DNA from: Synchiropus splendidus
Taxonomy: Eukaryota > Chordata > Actinopteri > Syngnathiformes > Callionymidae
Length of the DNA stretch: 64,000 bases
Direction of reading: 5' to 3'
NCBI RefSeq assembly: GCF_027744825.2
Contig: NC_071338.1
Span: forward strand, 22,568,001-22,632,000
Within the stretch, counting starts at the first letter, position 1; each line of letters begins with the position of its first letter. Below the pieces are notes generated by a model, which was not told where the DNA came from, made no database searches, and worked only from the letters and a program-made list of their open reading frames with translations. The translations under genes were made by a program, and so were the position numbers. Positions 12,901 through 24,656 of this stretch are shown here, in pieces.

Positions 12901-13601
12901 TTATGTTTATTTCGATGATCTAATTTTCTGACACGTCCTTGGCCTCCCCTGTCCCGTCTGAGGGCAGTTGCAGAGAAACAATTCTCTTCAATGGTCGCCA
13001 AGTATTTGTGAGATCTCAGCAAAACATCGGGTGGCCATTAGAGCTGGGGTCCGCTGATGTCAAGAGCCGGTCAAATGTTTTTTTCTATCCATTACGGAGT
13101 CACATGGTTCCAGCTACTCTATGATCCCATGAAGATTAAAGGCCCATTTATGCTAAATGGACGTGGGTAAGGGCGACGCCTTCTGTCTGTGCTCTTTGTC
13201 CGTATTTCTGCCCGTTTCTACAAAGCTATAAGAACCAAACTGAGCCGTACCACTGCAAACCGTGGGGGGCAGTTTTTTTTTTAACTTAAAATAGTCTCGA
13301 TTTAGAAATTGTATGTTTTTATCTGATATTCTAGTTTTGTTTTTGTTTTTTTTAAATCCAGGATAGAATTATTTAATCAATAAACATTTCAAGGTTCTAA
13401 AATACACTTGACCTGTGCAATGTATTGCTTCTGATACATTGTCATTATTGTATGGGAAACATTGCTCCTTACATTTGTTTCACATAGATTTATCAGGAGC
13501 AGGAGTGAGCACTTTTGCCCCTGAAAAAGGTTTATGTCTATTGTGGTCTGGTGCTTGAGTCCGTATGTGTCGTTGGATTTAAAAAAAGTAAAAAAAAAAA
13601 A

Positions 13602-13629
13602 AATATATATATATGTATATATATATATT
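13602..13629. repeat. AT dinucleotide microsatellite
   Basis: An interrupted TA run broken by a single G follows a run of A residues and precedes further A/T-rich sequence. It is a simple repeat with no other visible role. Confidence 0.85.
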
Positions 13630-14528
13630 TTAAGAAGTAAAAAAAAACCAACCTCATCACCTTTGCGTGATATAACCATGTACGTATGCGCTTACCAGTA
13701 AACCTTAAAACATTTCCGGTTCAGAAATGTCTGGCGGACCACATTAGGCAGGTGGACCTGATCAGGACGTGACAGACCACCACACTGTTAGGTTTGTCTT
13801 AAACATAAAAATCAGACTCTGTTCTGCTCCCCCTGGTGGTTATATTGGAGAACAGCAGTACTAGTAACAAAGTCTCAAATGAACTGGTACAATTCGGTAG
13901 GTAAAGAGAGCATAAATGAAGCTTAACATTTATCCTGTGGTGGTTGTGGAAGAGCAAAACAACTCCAGGTTTAATTCAACTGGGCTCCAGCATTGGCTGA
14001 GTCATCTTTTTTCACAGCTGCCCAATTCCAAAGTGGGAATTATGTCCTGGAGTTGGATGCATATTGTCCTTGTTCACACAGAGTGCTGCTGACCTTCTCC
14101 TCCTCCTGATTTACAGAGATGATTTATAGTTGCTGGATTGGAAGTGAAAGCAACACACCGTCCACGATAGCCTCACTGCGAGGGTCCTTGTGGATCTCCG
14201 GTGCCCGCTGGATTGATTTGCGGTTAATCTTAGTGACAGAGGAGTCAGCAGCTTCAAGATAAAGACGTCACCAATGGAAATCTCTCTTTGATTAAGACGC
14301 AACTTCCCATCGAATCTTTGTAAATTTCAGTTACAGGATTCACTTTTTATTTTAGGGTAGCCATATGATTAAATTAACCGGGCAATGTGAGGATTCATTT
14401 TTTATTGCAGCAACTACAAATATTCTTCAGTTATGATTTCAAATATGTTTTATTCACACTATTATTTCAGTTACTGTCTAATTTAGCAGTATTTAGAAAT
14501 GATGTTGGCATAGTCGTTTAACTGTATT

Positions 14529-14739
14529 TAGAGATGTGTACATGAGGTTTCATGAAACAGTGTTCTGATTTTCAGAGGCCACTAGATGGCACTGTCTGCT
14601 ATAAAGGTATGGACATGAACAACTAATTCAATGAAGTCATTTCTAAACCAAGAGCGCCATCTGGCGGCCTCTGAATATCAGGACACTGTTTGATCAAACT
14701 TGTAACACTGTTTCATGATACCTCATCTATACATCACTA
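14529..14739. mobile_element. Palindromic MITE, complete copy with 8-bp duplication
   Basis: The left end is TAGAGATGTGTACATGAGG, then TTTCATGAAACAGTG and GAGGCCACTAGATGGCACTG. The right arm is GCGCCATCTGGCGGCCTCTG, a second CACTGTTTCATGATACCTCA and TACATCACTA. The flanks ACTGTATT (14521-14528) and CCTGTATT (14740-14747) match at 7 of 8. This is one of the best-preserved copies and shows the full layout of the longer subfamily. Confidence 0.8.
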
Positions 14740-16384
14740 CCTGTATTCATGTGGCCCATGTGAGATCAGTCAAAAATATAAATTGTATATTCTTCTTCCT
14801 TCTTTTTTTCCATCTGAAGTAGATTCTTTTAATGAATAATGATCATTCCAACAGTATTTTGGTCCCTCTAAATAAAAATAAATCATAACATATAACATAA
14901 ATAAATAAATACAAATGACAAAATACCTCATAGTAAATGCATTTTTTGCATCATATTTATATGTTTTATCCAGAGTTCTTTTGCCTAGATATTCAGTCTC
15001 CTCTATTTATGATTTCTACTGATCATATTTAAATAAAATAAATTAATATGTAATCAATTCTCTATATTTTAAGCATTTCTGTTGTCATGGTATGATTCCA
15101 CTTTACACTTATATATCATATTTAAGTCACAACATTTCATTTAAGATTGTTTTTCTTCAGGGTTAGACAGAGATGATTCCCTGCACTTTGCCAGTGGTTG
15201 ACCAAGCGTGACGTATTATATGTACCACTATCCTTCATCATACACAGCACAGCACCAACCCCCAAAGACGGTTCAACACTTCCCTTCTGAGGCTTCCTTT
15301 AAAACCGAGCGCAGGTAGTGAGTTGACCTCAATTGTTGGCAAGGAACCAGCCGTTACGAGCCCCTCTAAGTGGCCATTTGCAACAACATTATAGGGTTTC
15401 ATTTGTTCAAGACTTTTTTTGGGAGCACATTAGTTTGAAAAATGAGTCCAGGTGAAATGTGTTTTTACTGCAGTATCGGCACTTTGCTGTTGCAAATAGG
15501 TCACTTCACAATATGTCAAGAAATCAGAGCTTTAGCATGCAAATTTAGATGAATTAATCATGGGGGGAAATGTTGACACACATGAAAAATATGCAGATGA
15601 ATCATGTTTTTAACACATTTTAACATTTTTTAGTCACCAATTTCAGGTGCGCCACATTGTAAAATGAAAAAAAAAACATCAGAATGAAGGGGATTAAATA
15701 AGATTGCGCTGATTGTTGGATAATAACAGTGTTAAAAAAAAAACTTTAGGATACAAGAGTTCGAACATGAGTACATTAGTACGATTAATTGTGTTTCATC
15801 AATGTTTTTTATGGATTAAATATGTTTTTATCAAGTCCCACCACTATTAATAATGAAATAAAATACATTAAAAAATAAACAATGCTATTGTTTTTGTTGA
15901 TGTTTTGTCTTTTTGTGAGGCTTGAAAAAATTAAACTGAAGGCAGATAGAGTTAACTTAAAAGAGTTCGAATAAAAAATATGTATGCAGTATTGAATATG
16001 TGATAACGGTACATATGATTTTCTTCAATGCTGCTGTCGACTGGTGAGATACACGAGAAGACTCATTTGAGTTAAGCGTCAACAACTGTAACAGTACTGT
16101 ACAGTACTGTCACATTACCAGACCAGAGAAGCGCCTGCGTTCATTAAAAGGGCCTGGAGGTGAAATGAATGCAGGCATTATAACCATCGGCAACTCATTC
16201 ACTATTGCCTGTACTGACTGCCCAATGTTGGCGGACCAAAAGTCACATGCACGATACTGCAGTGTTTTCCAGAGGGAGGGAAAGTGTTTCAGTCTATGCA
16301 CAGCCGGGCCATGGAGCAGAACCCACAAGACTGTTCCTCACTTGACTTTATTTTCACAGGTACATAAAAGTATGTGACATATTT

Positions 16385-16880
16385 ACGGCACGCTGTGCTC
16401 ATAGCACTCTCTGCTATCTGTCACCACCCAACACGTGTCTGCCTCATCACTATTAATTTCACCAACATTTGCCGCCGTGAAGCGTTTGGCTGTAACTTTG
16501 AAAGTGATAATGTCTTTCTCTAATGGAGGAGTGTTATCTCCCGACTCCTTTCGCACCTGACAAGGATAATTTAATCTGAACATAACTATAATGGTTTCGT
16601 GCAGGTCCTTTGTCATATTCTCTAATTGTCAGATTAGTTATCTGTGTAATTGGTCTCTTAATAACTGGCTGATTATTTTGCCGTTTATGTCACCAAAGTC
16701 AAACGGCTGTGAAGCTGAAGACTGTCATTCACCACGGCCAGACGTGGACAGGGACTTGTGTTTGTGCAGCAGCAGGTGTGTCGTTGCGACCGTCCTAATG
16801 CGCTCATTAAACCGTCCTAGAGAAGATTTGCCAATGGAGCAGTTCAGACAGATAAATCCTGAAAATCCGCAGAAGTGACA
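16385..16880. other. Repeat-poor island, candidate conserved non-coding element
   Basis: No transposon debris is visible. The central part has closely spaced homeodomain-like cores (CTCTAATTGTCAGATTAG, GTGTAATTGGTC, TTAATAACTGGC) within about 80 bp, a density typical of developmental enhancers. Open frames on both strands have no splice context. The reading is an inference from motif density only; cross-species alignment would decide it. Confidence 0.28.
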
Positions 16881-18570
16881 GTCTAAAAAAATATGCTGAA
16901 AAAACAACAGTGAATAACCTTCTGCTTCAAGGACTTTCCATTGTGCTTTCACAATGGAGCCTGTTCAGTCGTGCTACACAGGCATTGGTTTCTTGACATA
17001 TCAACATCTCCAGGTCAAACTTTTTTGGGGGGGACACTGCATGAGAGCTGAGGGACATGCGGGGCTAGCATCATTTTAGTACACTGAAATATCAAACATA
17101 ATAAGACAGTTATTACATGCTGTTTTTCTCAATGGGCTCTTGGACTTCTGCCTTGATCTCCATGAGCTTCCTGCCACCATGTTGGTGACCCAGAGTGTGT
17201 ACCATTCTTTTTAAAATTCCCTTCAATTTACGTTACAGCTGAATGCATTTGACCTATTTGCGTTTCTGTCTGGCGCTGTTGATTTTTAGAAAGCTGCAGG
17301 ACGATTGTTATTATTAATTTTATGTTTGGGGAAAAAAAAACGTATAGTATCAATGGTGTAAATTGAATTTAATGTATATTTGGTGGCAATATTTGAATTT
17401 ATGTTGAAGCCAATTCTTGGTGAAACTGGGTGAGGATAAATTGGTTTCTGAAAACAATAACAACAAACAATAACAAAAGTAAGCAGTCAACACTTCAAGC
17501 AACAGTTTTGAATTTTAAATACATTGTCGAGGTCATGAAATGGACCTTGTCCAAACTCTTGTTTGTTTCTTGCTTTCCGTAAAAAACTCATTTACATTTG
17601 ATGTCAACAAGAAATAAACACACGTCTTGGCAACAGATGTGACACTTAGCTCCCTCTGCATAGATGTGTTTGTGATTTCAAAAAACATTTTGTCTGGTGT
17701 GTCGGGTGTCACAACAACCCTAGTCAATTTGGCCACTTGCCGATACCATCTTTTCACTCATGTTGTACGCGTCTGGGATTCTCTATTCATCTGTCAGTGA
17801 GAGGTTTTGCTGAAATCTTTTTTGAAAGTAGCCCCCTCAAGTAGCTTGACTAACATCAATACTCCACCACACTCCTGTAGCCAAAGTGCCCAGCCATTCA
17901 TTCACAATCACAGCTCACAAACTCAGGTCAACAGGCTCTTGTCCTCCTTGTCTTTGCTTCCAAGACACTGGAAAATACTAAGAAGACACTAAGCCTGATG
18001 TGTTTGGAATAGATAGACGGACTTCATATGCACCCGCGGTGGTGGAGATAGGTGAGTAAATTGTAATGCGTTACACCCACCACATACATCACCAAGTGCC
18101 TCAGAGTGAGCTAACACAATACAATGACAAACACAGCTTGAACAGCAGTGGAGTGTAATGATGAACTGAGACAAGCTACCAAGAAAACTGTTAAATCAAA
18201 CTGTTTTGGAGTGTTTCCTAAAAACATCTTACAGTGCGTGAAATGAGGTAGGAAGGTTATTCTACATTTTCTAAATGGGAACAAGGCACCATCTGTAGAT
18301 CTGTGGGAGGTCAGAGACGTTTGAGATGAGCTGTCTGATTATGCGTTGTGTGTTTTGCATATTGGGCAGTGTGTGGGGATTTAAGCAGTGTTTGGAATTA
18401 ATGGGACGCTTTGTTTTTTGTGTAGGTTGGGCTTGGTATAAACATCTATCCTGATTCAAGGAAAGTTACTAGTGATGAGGACACCACAATGACGTACCAG
18501 GAAGGTGTTACTGGAATCACCCAGAAGAAACAAGTCGGAAAGATGAGAGTCATTTGTGCAGTCATTTTTT

Positions 18571-18571
<1 letters not shown>

Positions 18572-18657
<86 letters not shown>
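18572..18657. repeat. ATT trinucleotide microsatellite
   Basis: About 28 uninterrupted TAT/ATT units are followed by a GTA-rich run and then, from about 18690, a purine tract rich in GAA. Translation would give poly-isoleucine; the open frame across it is an artefact of the repeat. Confidence 0.97.
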
Positions 18658-18689
18658 GTAATAGCAGTAGTAGTAGTAGTAATTTGAAG

Positions 18690-18735
18690 ATGAAGAAGTG
18701 CGAAAAAAAAAGAAGAAGAAGAAGAAAAAAAACAG
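18690..18735. repeat. GAA-rich purine tract
   Basis: A run of A and GAA units on the plus strand (AAAAGAAGAAGAAGAAG) lies immediately downstream of the ATT array. Long homopurine tracts can adopt triplex structure. Here the run is short. Confidence 0.7.
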
Positions 18736-19443
18736 GAGTTCTGAAAGTTTCTTCAAAGTAAGAAACAAAAGTTGACTGTAGAGTGGAAGTCCATCAACAG
18801 GCTGATGCAAAGTTAGGCGTTAAGTTAAGAGACCCAGAGGTTAATAACACCAGATGGCAATAACCATACTGAGGTTTACCAAGATTCATGTTCATGCATA
18901 ATGATGAGCAACCATGTTCGAGAAGCTTGTGTGGCTTGTGTGGACCACACATTGTGCAAACAAATGCAAACAGAGTTGCGATGGAGAGAGGCCTATCAGC
19001 GATTTCCTCCCTCTTCTTCTGTATAAAGAGACAAAAGTTCATGAAGTCGCCATGGCTCAGCAATCGCATTATAGCAATATTATTGAGATGTCTCCTCACT
19101 ATAATCACTGGGCCCAGGTGCGCACAACACTGCATACAAGCCTTTGGACTGTGATAAATGAAGATAACATTACTACAGTGCGTGCAATGGGTAGCTGAAT
19201 CAGATAACAGGTGATAATACCTTTTGTAAAATTTCATTGCCTAAACACACCAAACTGTGTGTAAGTCTCACATTACATTTCTACTGCACTGCACAACTGT
19301 TGATGTATTGCTATTCATTTTAGCATGAGCAAACTAGTTTGCCCATGTTTTAGTATGAGCAAACTGAGAGGGAAATCGGCCTGTGTGAGATTTATTCAGT
19401 CATACCATAGACATTTTAAAAGTTGCTCTCAAGAGCAGGTAGG

Positions 19444-19679
19444 CAGTAATGGGTAGATGAGTTGTCATGACGCAGTATTGAAGGGTTGATGAAGTTTCAT
19501 GAAACAGTGTCCTAACTTTCAGAGGCCACCAGGCGGCAGTGTCTGCTGTGAATTGTTTGGACTTCAACAGCTAATTCAATGAAACCTCACATCATTTCAA
19601 GAACCCCATATAGTGGCCTCTGAAAATTTGGGCACTGTTTTATTATACTGTTTCATGATACCTCATCTACCCATTACTA
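19444..19679. mobile_element. Palindromic MITE, complete copy
   Basis: The ends are CAGTAATGGGTAGATGAG and CTCATCTACCCATTACTA, near-perfect inverted repeats. The left arm carries ATTGAAGGGTTGATGAAG between two TCATGA motifs, and the right arm CATATAGTGGCCTCTG. The flanks CAGGTAGG (19436-19443) and GAGGAAGG (19680-19687) match at 6 of 8. The termini fit the YARNG start known for hAT elements. Confidence 0.78.
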
Positions 19680-19787
19680 GAGGAAGGACAAGAATGGACC
19701 AGTGACTTATCTCTCACTCCTCAAGACATCTTTAAAGGGAACATTTATGAATGAGTGAGTTATTTTCTCTCGAACCTTCTTCAAACC

Positions 19788-19960
19788 AGTGGTGGACTCA
19801 TGAGGTTTCGAGAAACAGTGACCTCCTTTTCAGAGCCAACTAGATAGTACACACTGTGATCTAAGATCTTAGGTTCTGAACAACTACCTGAAAGCTCAAG
19901 TCATTTTAAATATTGACGTTTCATGATACCTCATGCTGTTTCATGATACCTCATCAACTT
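19788..19960. mobile_element. Palindromic MITE, decayed copy with duplicated right tip
   Basis: The left end CAGTGGTGGACTCATGAGG and the core CTTTTCAGAGCCAACTAGAT are recognisable. The right arm is odd: TTTCATGATACCTCAT occurs twice in tandem within 40 bp, then the terminus is lost. It lies about 110 bp downstream of the copy at 19444 and about 360 bp upstream of the exon at 20320. Confidence 0.5.
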
Positions 19961-20319
19961 CAGCTGTACATCTTTTTTTCTCATCTTCAAAACTAGCTGA
20001 CCCAGTCTTGACTCATTGAAATTCTTCAGGTAAAGAATATTTATTATTGTTACAGTGTAATAAAGGAAATGACACAGTTTGGAATGGTCTACATAAATAA
20101 TTCATTTTAGAAACGTATATATTCTCGAGTCTGTGTTTTCTCCAGTCATCACACTCTGATGACTGTTAGGACAGTTAATTTACTTCCCATTAATTGACTC
20201 ATAGTGCTAGTTCAGTTGCTGGCACTGATAGCTTTTTAATTGCTCCCATTATGTCGGTGCAGATGTTTCATATTAAAGCTCTAACTCTTCTTCTCTCTTT
20301 ATGTACCTGGAAACTCCAG

Positions 20320-20445
20320 TGAATGGCTCGGGCTCCAAGTGCTACAAGGCGATTGATTTTGATTCCAGAGAGCTGGCAGCCAGCATGCCTCCGACGCCCA
20401 ACAAACTGGAGGCCACCAATAAACCTGCTCGCTTTGATGTACTGG
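20320..20445 (+). CDS. Candidate internal exon D of the unidentified plus-strand gene
   Basis: A pyrimidine tract (CTCTAACTCTTCTTCTCTC) lies upstream of the acceptor CTCCAG. The exon of 126 nt is symmetric (phase 1 at both ends) if it ends at CTGG|GTGACT. It encodes 41 whole codons, including KCYKAIDFDSREL and then a proline-containing stretch PPTPNKLEATNKPARFDVL. Codon choice favours C/G at third positions, unlike the surrounding AT-rich DNA. The preceding exon A supplies one base to make Val, and the next exon B would make Ala. I see no signal peptide, membrane segment or catalytic motif and do not recognise the family. The donor is moderate, and the frame continues openly past it (see the alternative end). 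Confidence 0.55.
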
Positions 20446-20558
20446 GTGACTTTCAGAGGCGAGTGTTCAGAGACGTACGGCGAGCCATTTCTCCGCTGAA
20501 GGATTTGTTAAATGCGATTTCTGCATATGCAAGCTGGCGTAGCAACAATGCCAGATAG
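20446..20558 (+). CDS. Possible alternative C-terminal extension of exon D
   Basis: If the donor at 20446 is not used, the frame stays open for 37 more codons (DFQRRVFRDVRRAISPLKDL ... WRSNNAR) and stops at TAG 20556-20558. The tail is basic and could form an amphipathic helix. Two overlapping polyadenylation hexamers follow within 260 bp. This would give a truncated isoform with its own C-terminus. It may also simply be open by chance, because 37 codons without a stop is not rare. Confidence 0.3.
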
Positions 20559-20800
20559 TAGAGGACAGCAGGGTCAACCTATGTTCAAGATATTTTCAGT
20601 CTTTTAAGGAACGAAGACAACGGCAAATAATGAGAACAATGTGGAGAGGCCAGGATCGATACAAAGTAACATCGCTGTGCTGCACAGACTCAATAAGATC
20701 TTAAATATCAAGTTAAATCACTGAATCATCTGTTATATAAACGATATATATACATATATAAATATCTATATTTGTAGGTTCATATATATACGTATATGGC

Positions 20801-20814
20801 AATAAATCAATAAA
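20801..20814 (+). promoter_or_regulatory. Candidate polyadenylation signals
   Basis: AATAAA at 20801-20806 and again at 20809-20814 lie about 245 bp after the TAG at 20556, in a TA-rich stretch. A transposon fragment begins about 15 bp later. The hexamers are common in AT-rich DNA, so use as a real 3' end depends on exon D acting as a last exon. Confidence 0.3.
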
Positions 20815-20827
20815 ACAAAAAAGTAAT

Positions 20828-20915
20828 TGTGCCTCATTTTCTGAGACCACTAGATGGCGCTTTCTTCGCCAACAATGGGTTCTGAAAACTGGGGTTCATG
20901 TAGCTTCATAAGCTT
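20828..20915. mobile_element. Fragment of the palindromic MITE family
   Basis: TGTGCCTCATTTTCTGAGACC and CACTAGATGGCGCTTTC match the left-arm interior, and TTCATGTAGCTTCATAAG may be the end. Both termini are lost. It sits directly after the candidate polyadenylation signals. Confidence 0.45.
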
Positions 20916-20977
20916 GACATTAATAGTTTTTTTATAAACTCAAAGATCAAATGACTTATAGATTTTTCACTTCTGAG

Positions 20978-21135
20978 TATTGATGGGCAGATAAGGCTTC
21001 ATGAAACAGTGACCTCAATTTCAGAGATTTTAATGAAAATGCTTGTTGGAATCCAACAATTTCAAGCAGAGGTTGCCATCTAGTGGCCTCTGAAAATGAG
21101 GACACTGTTTCAGCAAGTATCATCAGCCCAATACA
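20978..21135. mobile_element. Palindromic MITE, short-subfamily copy
   Basis: The left end TATTGATGGGCAGATAAGG leads into CTTCATGAAACAGTGACCTC. The right arm has GCCATCTAGTGGCCTCTG and AGGACACTGTTTCAGCAAG, ending near CATCAGCCCAATACA. The middle is replaced by a short diverged spacer. I see no convincing target-site duplication. Confidence 0.65.
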
Positions 21136-23700
21136 CCCTGTAAGTGCAGTCAATTCATTCTCAATAGAAACACATTTTTCTTCCTTATCGGTCAATTTAG
21201 AGGTCTCTCTCAGTCAACTTGAAAAAGTAAGCCTTTATCCGACATATTTCACTTTTCAGTCAATTTTTGAGAAACAATAAATTGGCACTATCTGAGGAAA
21301 AGCAGCAGCAGGAGAGGCTTCTGGCTGTAGGCCTGTGTGCTTCGTCAAGGCTGATGGCCTCACTGACCCTCCTCCTTCTATTTCAGTGCAGTTTCACGGC
21401 ACTTAATAAATTTATTAGACCACCTGTCATGAAGCGAGAAAACATAAGAACACTTCATGTCTTTCCTTATTTGAGTCAGAGTCCATCTGGCTTCCTGAAA
21501 TGCTTCCATGTAATGTTTTACTAACAGGAGCTTACGCACTTAAAAATGGTCTGAAACAGAAAAACAAACAAACAAAAAACCGGTGGTGACTACTATCACG
21601 ATGACAACCCAAAAACCAAATTGTAAACATGTGTTTGATAAAAGTCATGAAGGAAATGGAATGAAATAAACAGATTTATTTTTCAATTTGCATATTTTCA
21701 ATTCTGTCATGGGCATTTTAACTGAATGAAATTCACTTCTAAGTTTGTAACATGCTGGTGAATCAAATTGTAAATAAATGTTGGAGGTTGTACAATTGGG
21801 GTGCAGAGGAAATGATACCTGACTAGCATATAGAAAATAGCCGGCAATAATATAAACAATCCGAAGCTTAAAAATCATGTCAAGCAAATGCAGTTTATCA
21901 GCACAGCATCATGAAAGGTGATTTGTCTTGGTGGTTCGACTGTGGGCTGTGTTTTATAAAGTCAGGTTTTCAGTTTCTGTTGCCACTTCTGAAGGGAAGT
22001 GAATGATGATCCCCTCAAAGTCTTTCAAAACCTACATGCAACGTCATAATGTGCCCAAAATACCGTTCAGGCTTGCCTGTTTCAAACCCAACCTGATCAT
22101 TTAAATACCTCAGGAACTTTTTCAGTGACTTCGGAAAAGCAGCCAAATAAACACACAGTTCTTACGGGATGTGATTAAAAAGTATAGACCGGGAGAGAAA
22201 GGCCGTCACCACTCATCTCGGCCCAGGATCTCGAATATACAAACCGCTACATCAGCACTTACTCATTTTCCCAGGCATTTTTGGCCAATGTTTAAAAAGA
22301 TCAATTGGTGAATGTTTGTTTGATCAGTATTCGTTTTGAAACTTTCCCAGAGTGGCCGCCTCTTAGAGCAGAGTTAGTTTTCAACTTTTACTTGTTGGGA
22401 GTGTTGAATGATACATACTTCATATTGATGAATAAAATCCTGCTTCTTTCCGTTGTTTCTCTCCTTGTACCAGTGGTCTTGCGATTCGGGTCTGAGTGTC
22501 CACACATTTTTGCCTCTCTGTTTCACCATGTCTTTTCAAGGATGGACTCTAAATGAAGGCAGATAACTGCACCTTTATGTTTTGTTTCTTAACAGACAAA
22601 TCCATTCATTGAAACATGTAGTGGTGCCAATTTTAACTTTGACTGTATTGATATAGACTCAAGTGAGATACAATAGCTTTTAAAAACAGAGACATTTTCC
22701 AAATTCAAATACACAGTTTGCACCAATCTCGAACAGAACAATTAATACCCACAGAATTCTTAATAGACATATGAAGTTTAAATGTATAAGAGCTCAATCT
22801 TTGCCCAATAAAATTGCCTTTTAGTCCTCTGCTTGAATCATTCATGTTCATGCCAGTCAACAGTATATGCTTAAAATGGTCACATTATACAGTGAATGCT
22901 GTTGCAGTAGATCAAACGTCCACACTGGGGCAATGTTGCTCGTACTGTCGTTCTCCATCTGCCATCATCTGACTGCTGTCATGGACATTTCCACGGTGGA
23001 AGGATGAATCACTATTGGGCATAACAATATCCCTGTCAGAGGAAATAAGTGGGCATGCAGCAGAACATGAGCCTTGCCCCTTATTAGCAACACCAGTCAC
23101 GCTGGCGACTGTTAGTAGTTGTGTCGAATAAATCTGTGTGACCGAGTGTGTGTGTTTAATCAGCCCGGAAACAGCCGTCTGAACAGTTTGACAGCGTGGT
23201 GAGGAAGATATTTGAAGATGGTGCAGGGGGAGAAATAACCTCTCCTGCAATGGTTGGTTAACAAAATCCTTCGATCAAGTCTCATCCTTCTCCATCCAAC
23301 CCGTAAAATAATCCTGGACTCTCAGAAGACTCGAAAGTCAAAGGGCTGGTGATCTTACAATCTGCCACAATTGCATCCGCTCAGGACAACTCACCGTCAA
23401 ATATGCAGATGCGACGTCAAGAGGAGATCCCCAGTAGTTATTCAAGATGCAAAGGCTGACCACAGCTGCACCACCATAAATGCTGAAAATGTATTCTGTG
23501 CTGCTCTATTTCAATAGATTGATAATAAAGGCAAATCTTGGTCCCCAAGTCCAGACTTTCCACGGCACAGGCATCGGCTTTGCTCACTAAAGAAAGATCA
23601 AGCCTACAAAGAGGATTTCTGTTTGGAAACCCACAAAAAAAATTATAGTTATCAAGTTTCATGCCACGACATACACGCACAGACAGTATCATCAAATACA

Positions 23701-24033
23701 CACTGCAAAAACTCAGTTTGCAAACCATATTTTCAAGTTTCAATTTTCAAGAGTCAAAATATCTCATCCCACTTGATTTAAGATAAATTCACTTTACAAT
23801 CCCCATTTTTTTTCCACACTTTTCATAATAAAATTGATGCGAAATAAGTCAACAAAAATCTGCTGAGATCTGCTAGACATATTTAATCTGCATCATCTTA
23901 AAAGACGTTGCTCCATCTTGTTGAAATATCATGGATAAACTGAATTTATCTTAAATCAAGTGGGATGAGATATTTTGACTCAAAATAAGGTTAACAAACT
24001 TGGTTTGATTTTGATTTTTTTTTCTTTGCAGTG
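23701..24033. mobile_element. Inverted-repeat MITE, second family
   Basis: The ends are CACTGCAAAAACTC and CTTTGCAGTG. The arms include a 41-bp perfect inverted match: 23751-23791 (starting GAGTCAAAATATC) is the exact reverse complement of 23941-23981. The 333-bp element has an AT-rich middle and no coding capacity. The flanks match at only 4 of 8 positions, so I do not assign a superfamily. CACTGCAAA termini are common in short fish DNA transposons. Confidence 0.7.
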
Positions 24034-24626
24034 CACCCATATTGTTAATTCAGCCTGGCTATACTCTTTTTCTATTTTCATTTTTGACCGTTCGGACTCA
24101 AAATAAAAATAAACAGTGAGCAGTATTGTGGTACAGAACAGTAGCAGCTTTGCATTTTATAACCCCATTATTTCCTATTTTATATTCATGTTCAATTTTC
24201 ACCTTATGATATTCAACAGATTATTTGTCAACCATTTTTATGATAAACTTTGGTCTTAGTATCATATTTAACAAAACAAAACAGTGTTAACAAAAACACT
24301 TCTTTGCACTTAAGATAGATGATAGATAGATAGCTACTTATTATATTATATTAATCTCCGAAGAGAAATTCCCAGAAATGCCCTTCATATGAAGTCAATA
24401 TCTGCATGTTTCTATATATCTGTTTTTGTCCCGATTTTGCACCCTCCTGACTAAGGATGGTGATCGCTCCATTATCGTAGCTCTTATGAGTTTATCCTTG
24501 AAGAGAATCCGTCAAGATTTACAACCAAAGATCTTATGTGTGTGAGGACAGCTCATTGCTGGCGACTTGAACTGTGACCAGGAACGGAATGTAGCCAATC
24601 AGGAGCTGTTTGTATTTTTGCACCTG

Positions 24627-24656
24627 CAGTACCACTGGAAACCGTGGGGGCAGTGT
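24627..24656. repeat. Short shared motif, copy 2
   Basis: GCAGTACCACTGGAAACCG followed by TGGGGGCAGTG closely matches 13244-13272 (GCCGTACCACTGCAAACCG then TGGGGGGCAG). Outside these 28 or so bases the two loci do not obviously align. They may be relics of one dispersed repeat. Confidence 0.35.

Larger units (their letters stand above)
8642..14528. other. Inferred intron, central part, no gene seen
   Basis: No splice-bounded coding segment is supported. An open frame at 9939-10235 was inspected and left out because it lacks a good acceptor and resembles no known protein. The block contains a MITE-like scrap near 9268-9285 (CCACCTAGTGGCTAG), a short GTA-rich run near 10445, an AT dinucleotide run at 13602-13629, and the repeat-poor stretch 12421-12900 described separately. 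Confidence 0.4.
14740..19443. other. Inferred intron, no gene seen
   Basis: The block is AT-rich at 14760-15130 and 15600-16020. A strong donor-like GTGAGTAA near 18050 and a good acceptor-like tract ending near 17960 enclose a segment with stops in all three frames, so it is not an exon. The repeat-poor stretch 16385-16880 and the ATT microsatellite at 18572 are listed separately. A near-perfect tandem of ACAGTACTGT lies at about 16090-16110. Confidence 0.4.

Noticed and set aside
17958..18049. Segment between a good acceptor tract and a strong GTGAGTAA donor
   Set aside because: All three frames contain stops, so it cannot be a coding exon. A non-coding exon cannot be excluded.
18794..19237. 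147-codon open frame on the minus strand, with overlapping plus-strand frames
   Set aside because: Several frames on both strands are open at once, which points to low stop density rather than coding. No splice context or family was recognised.
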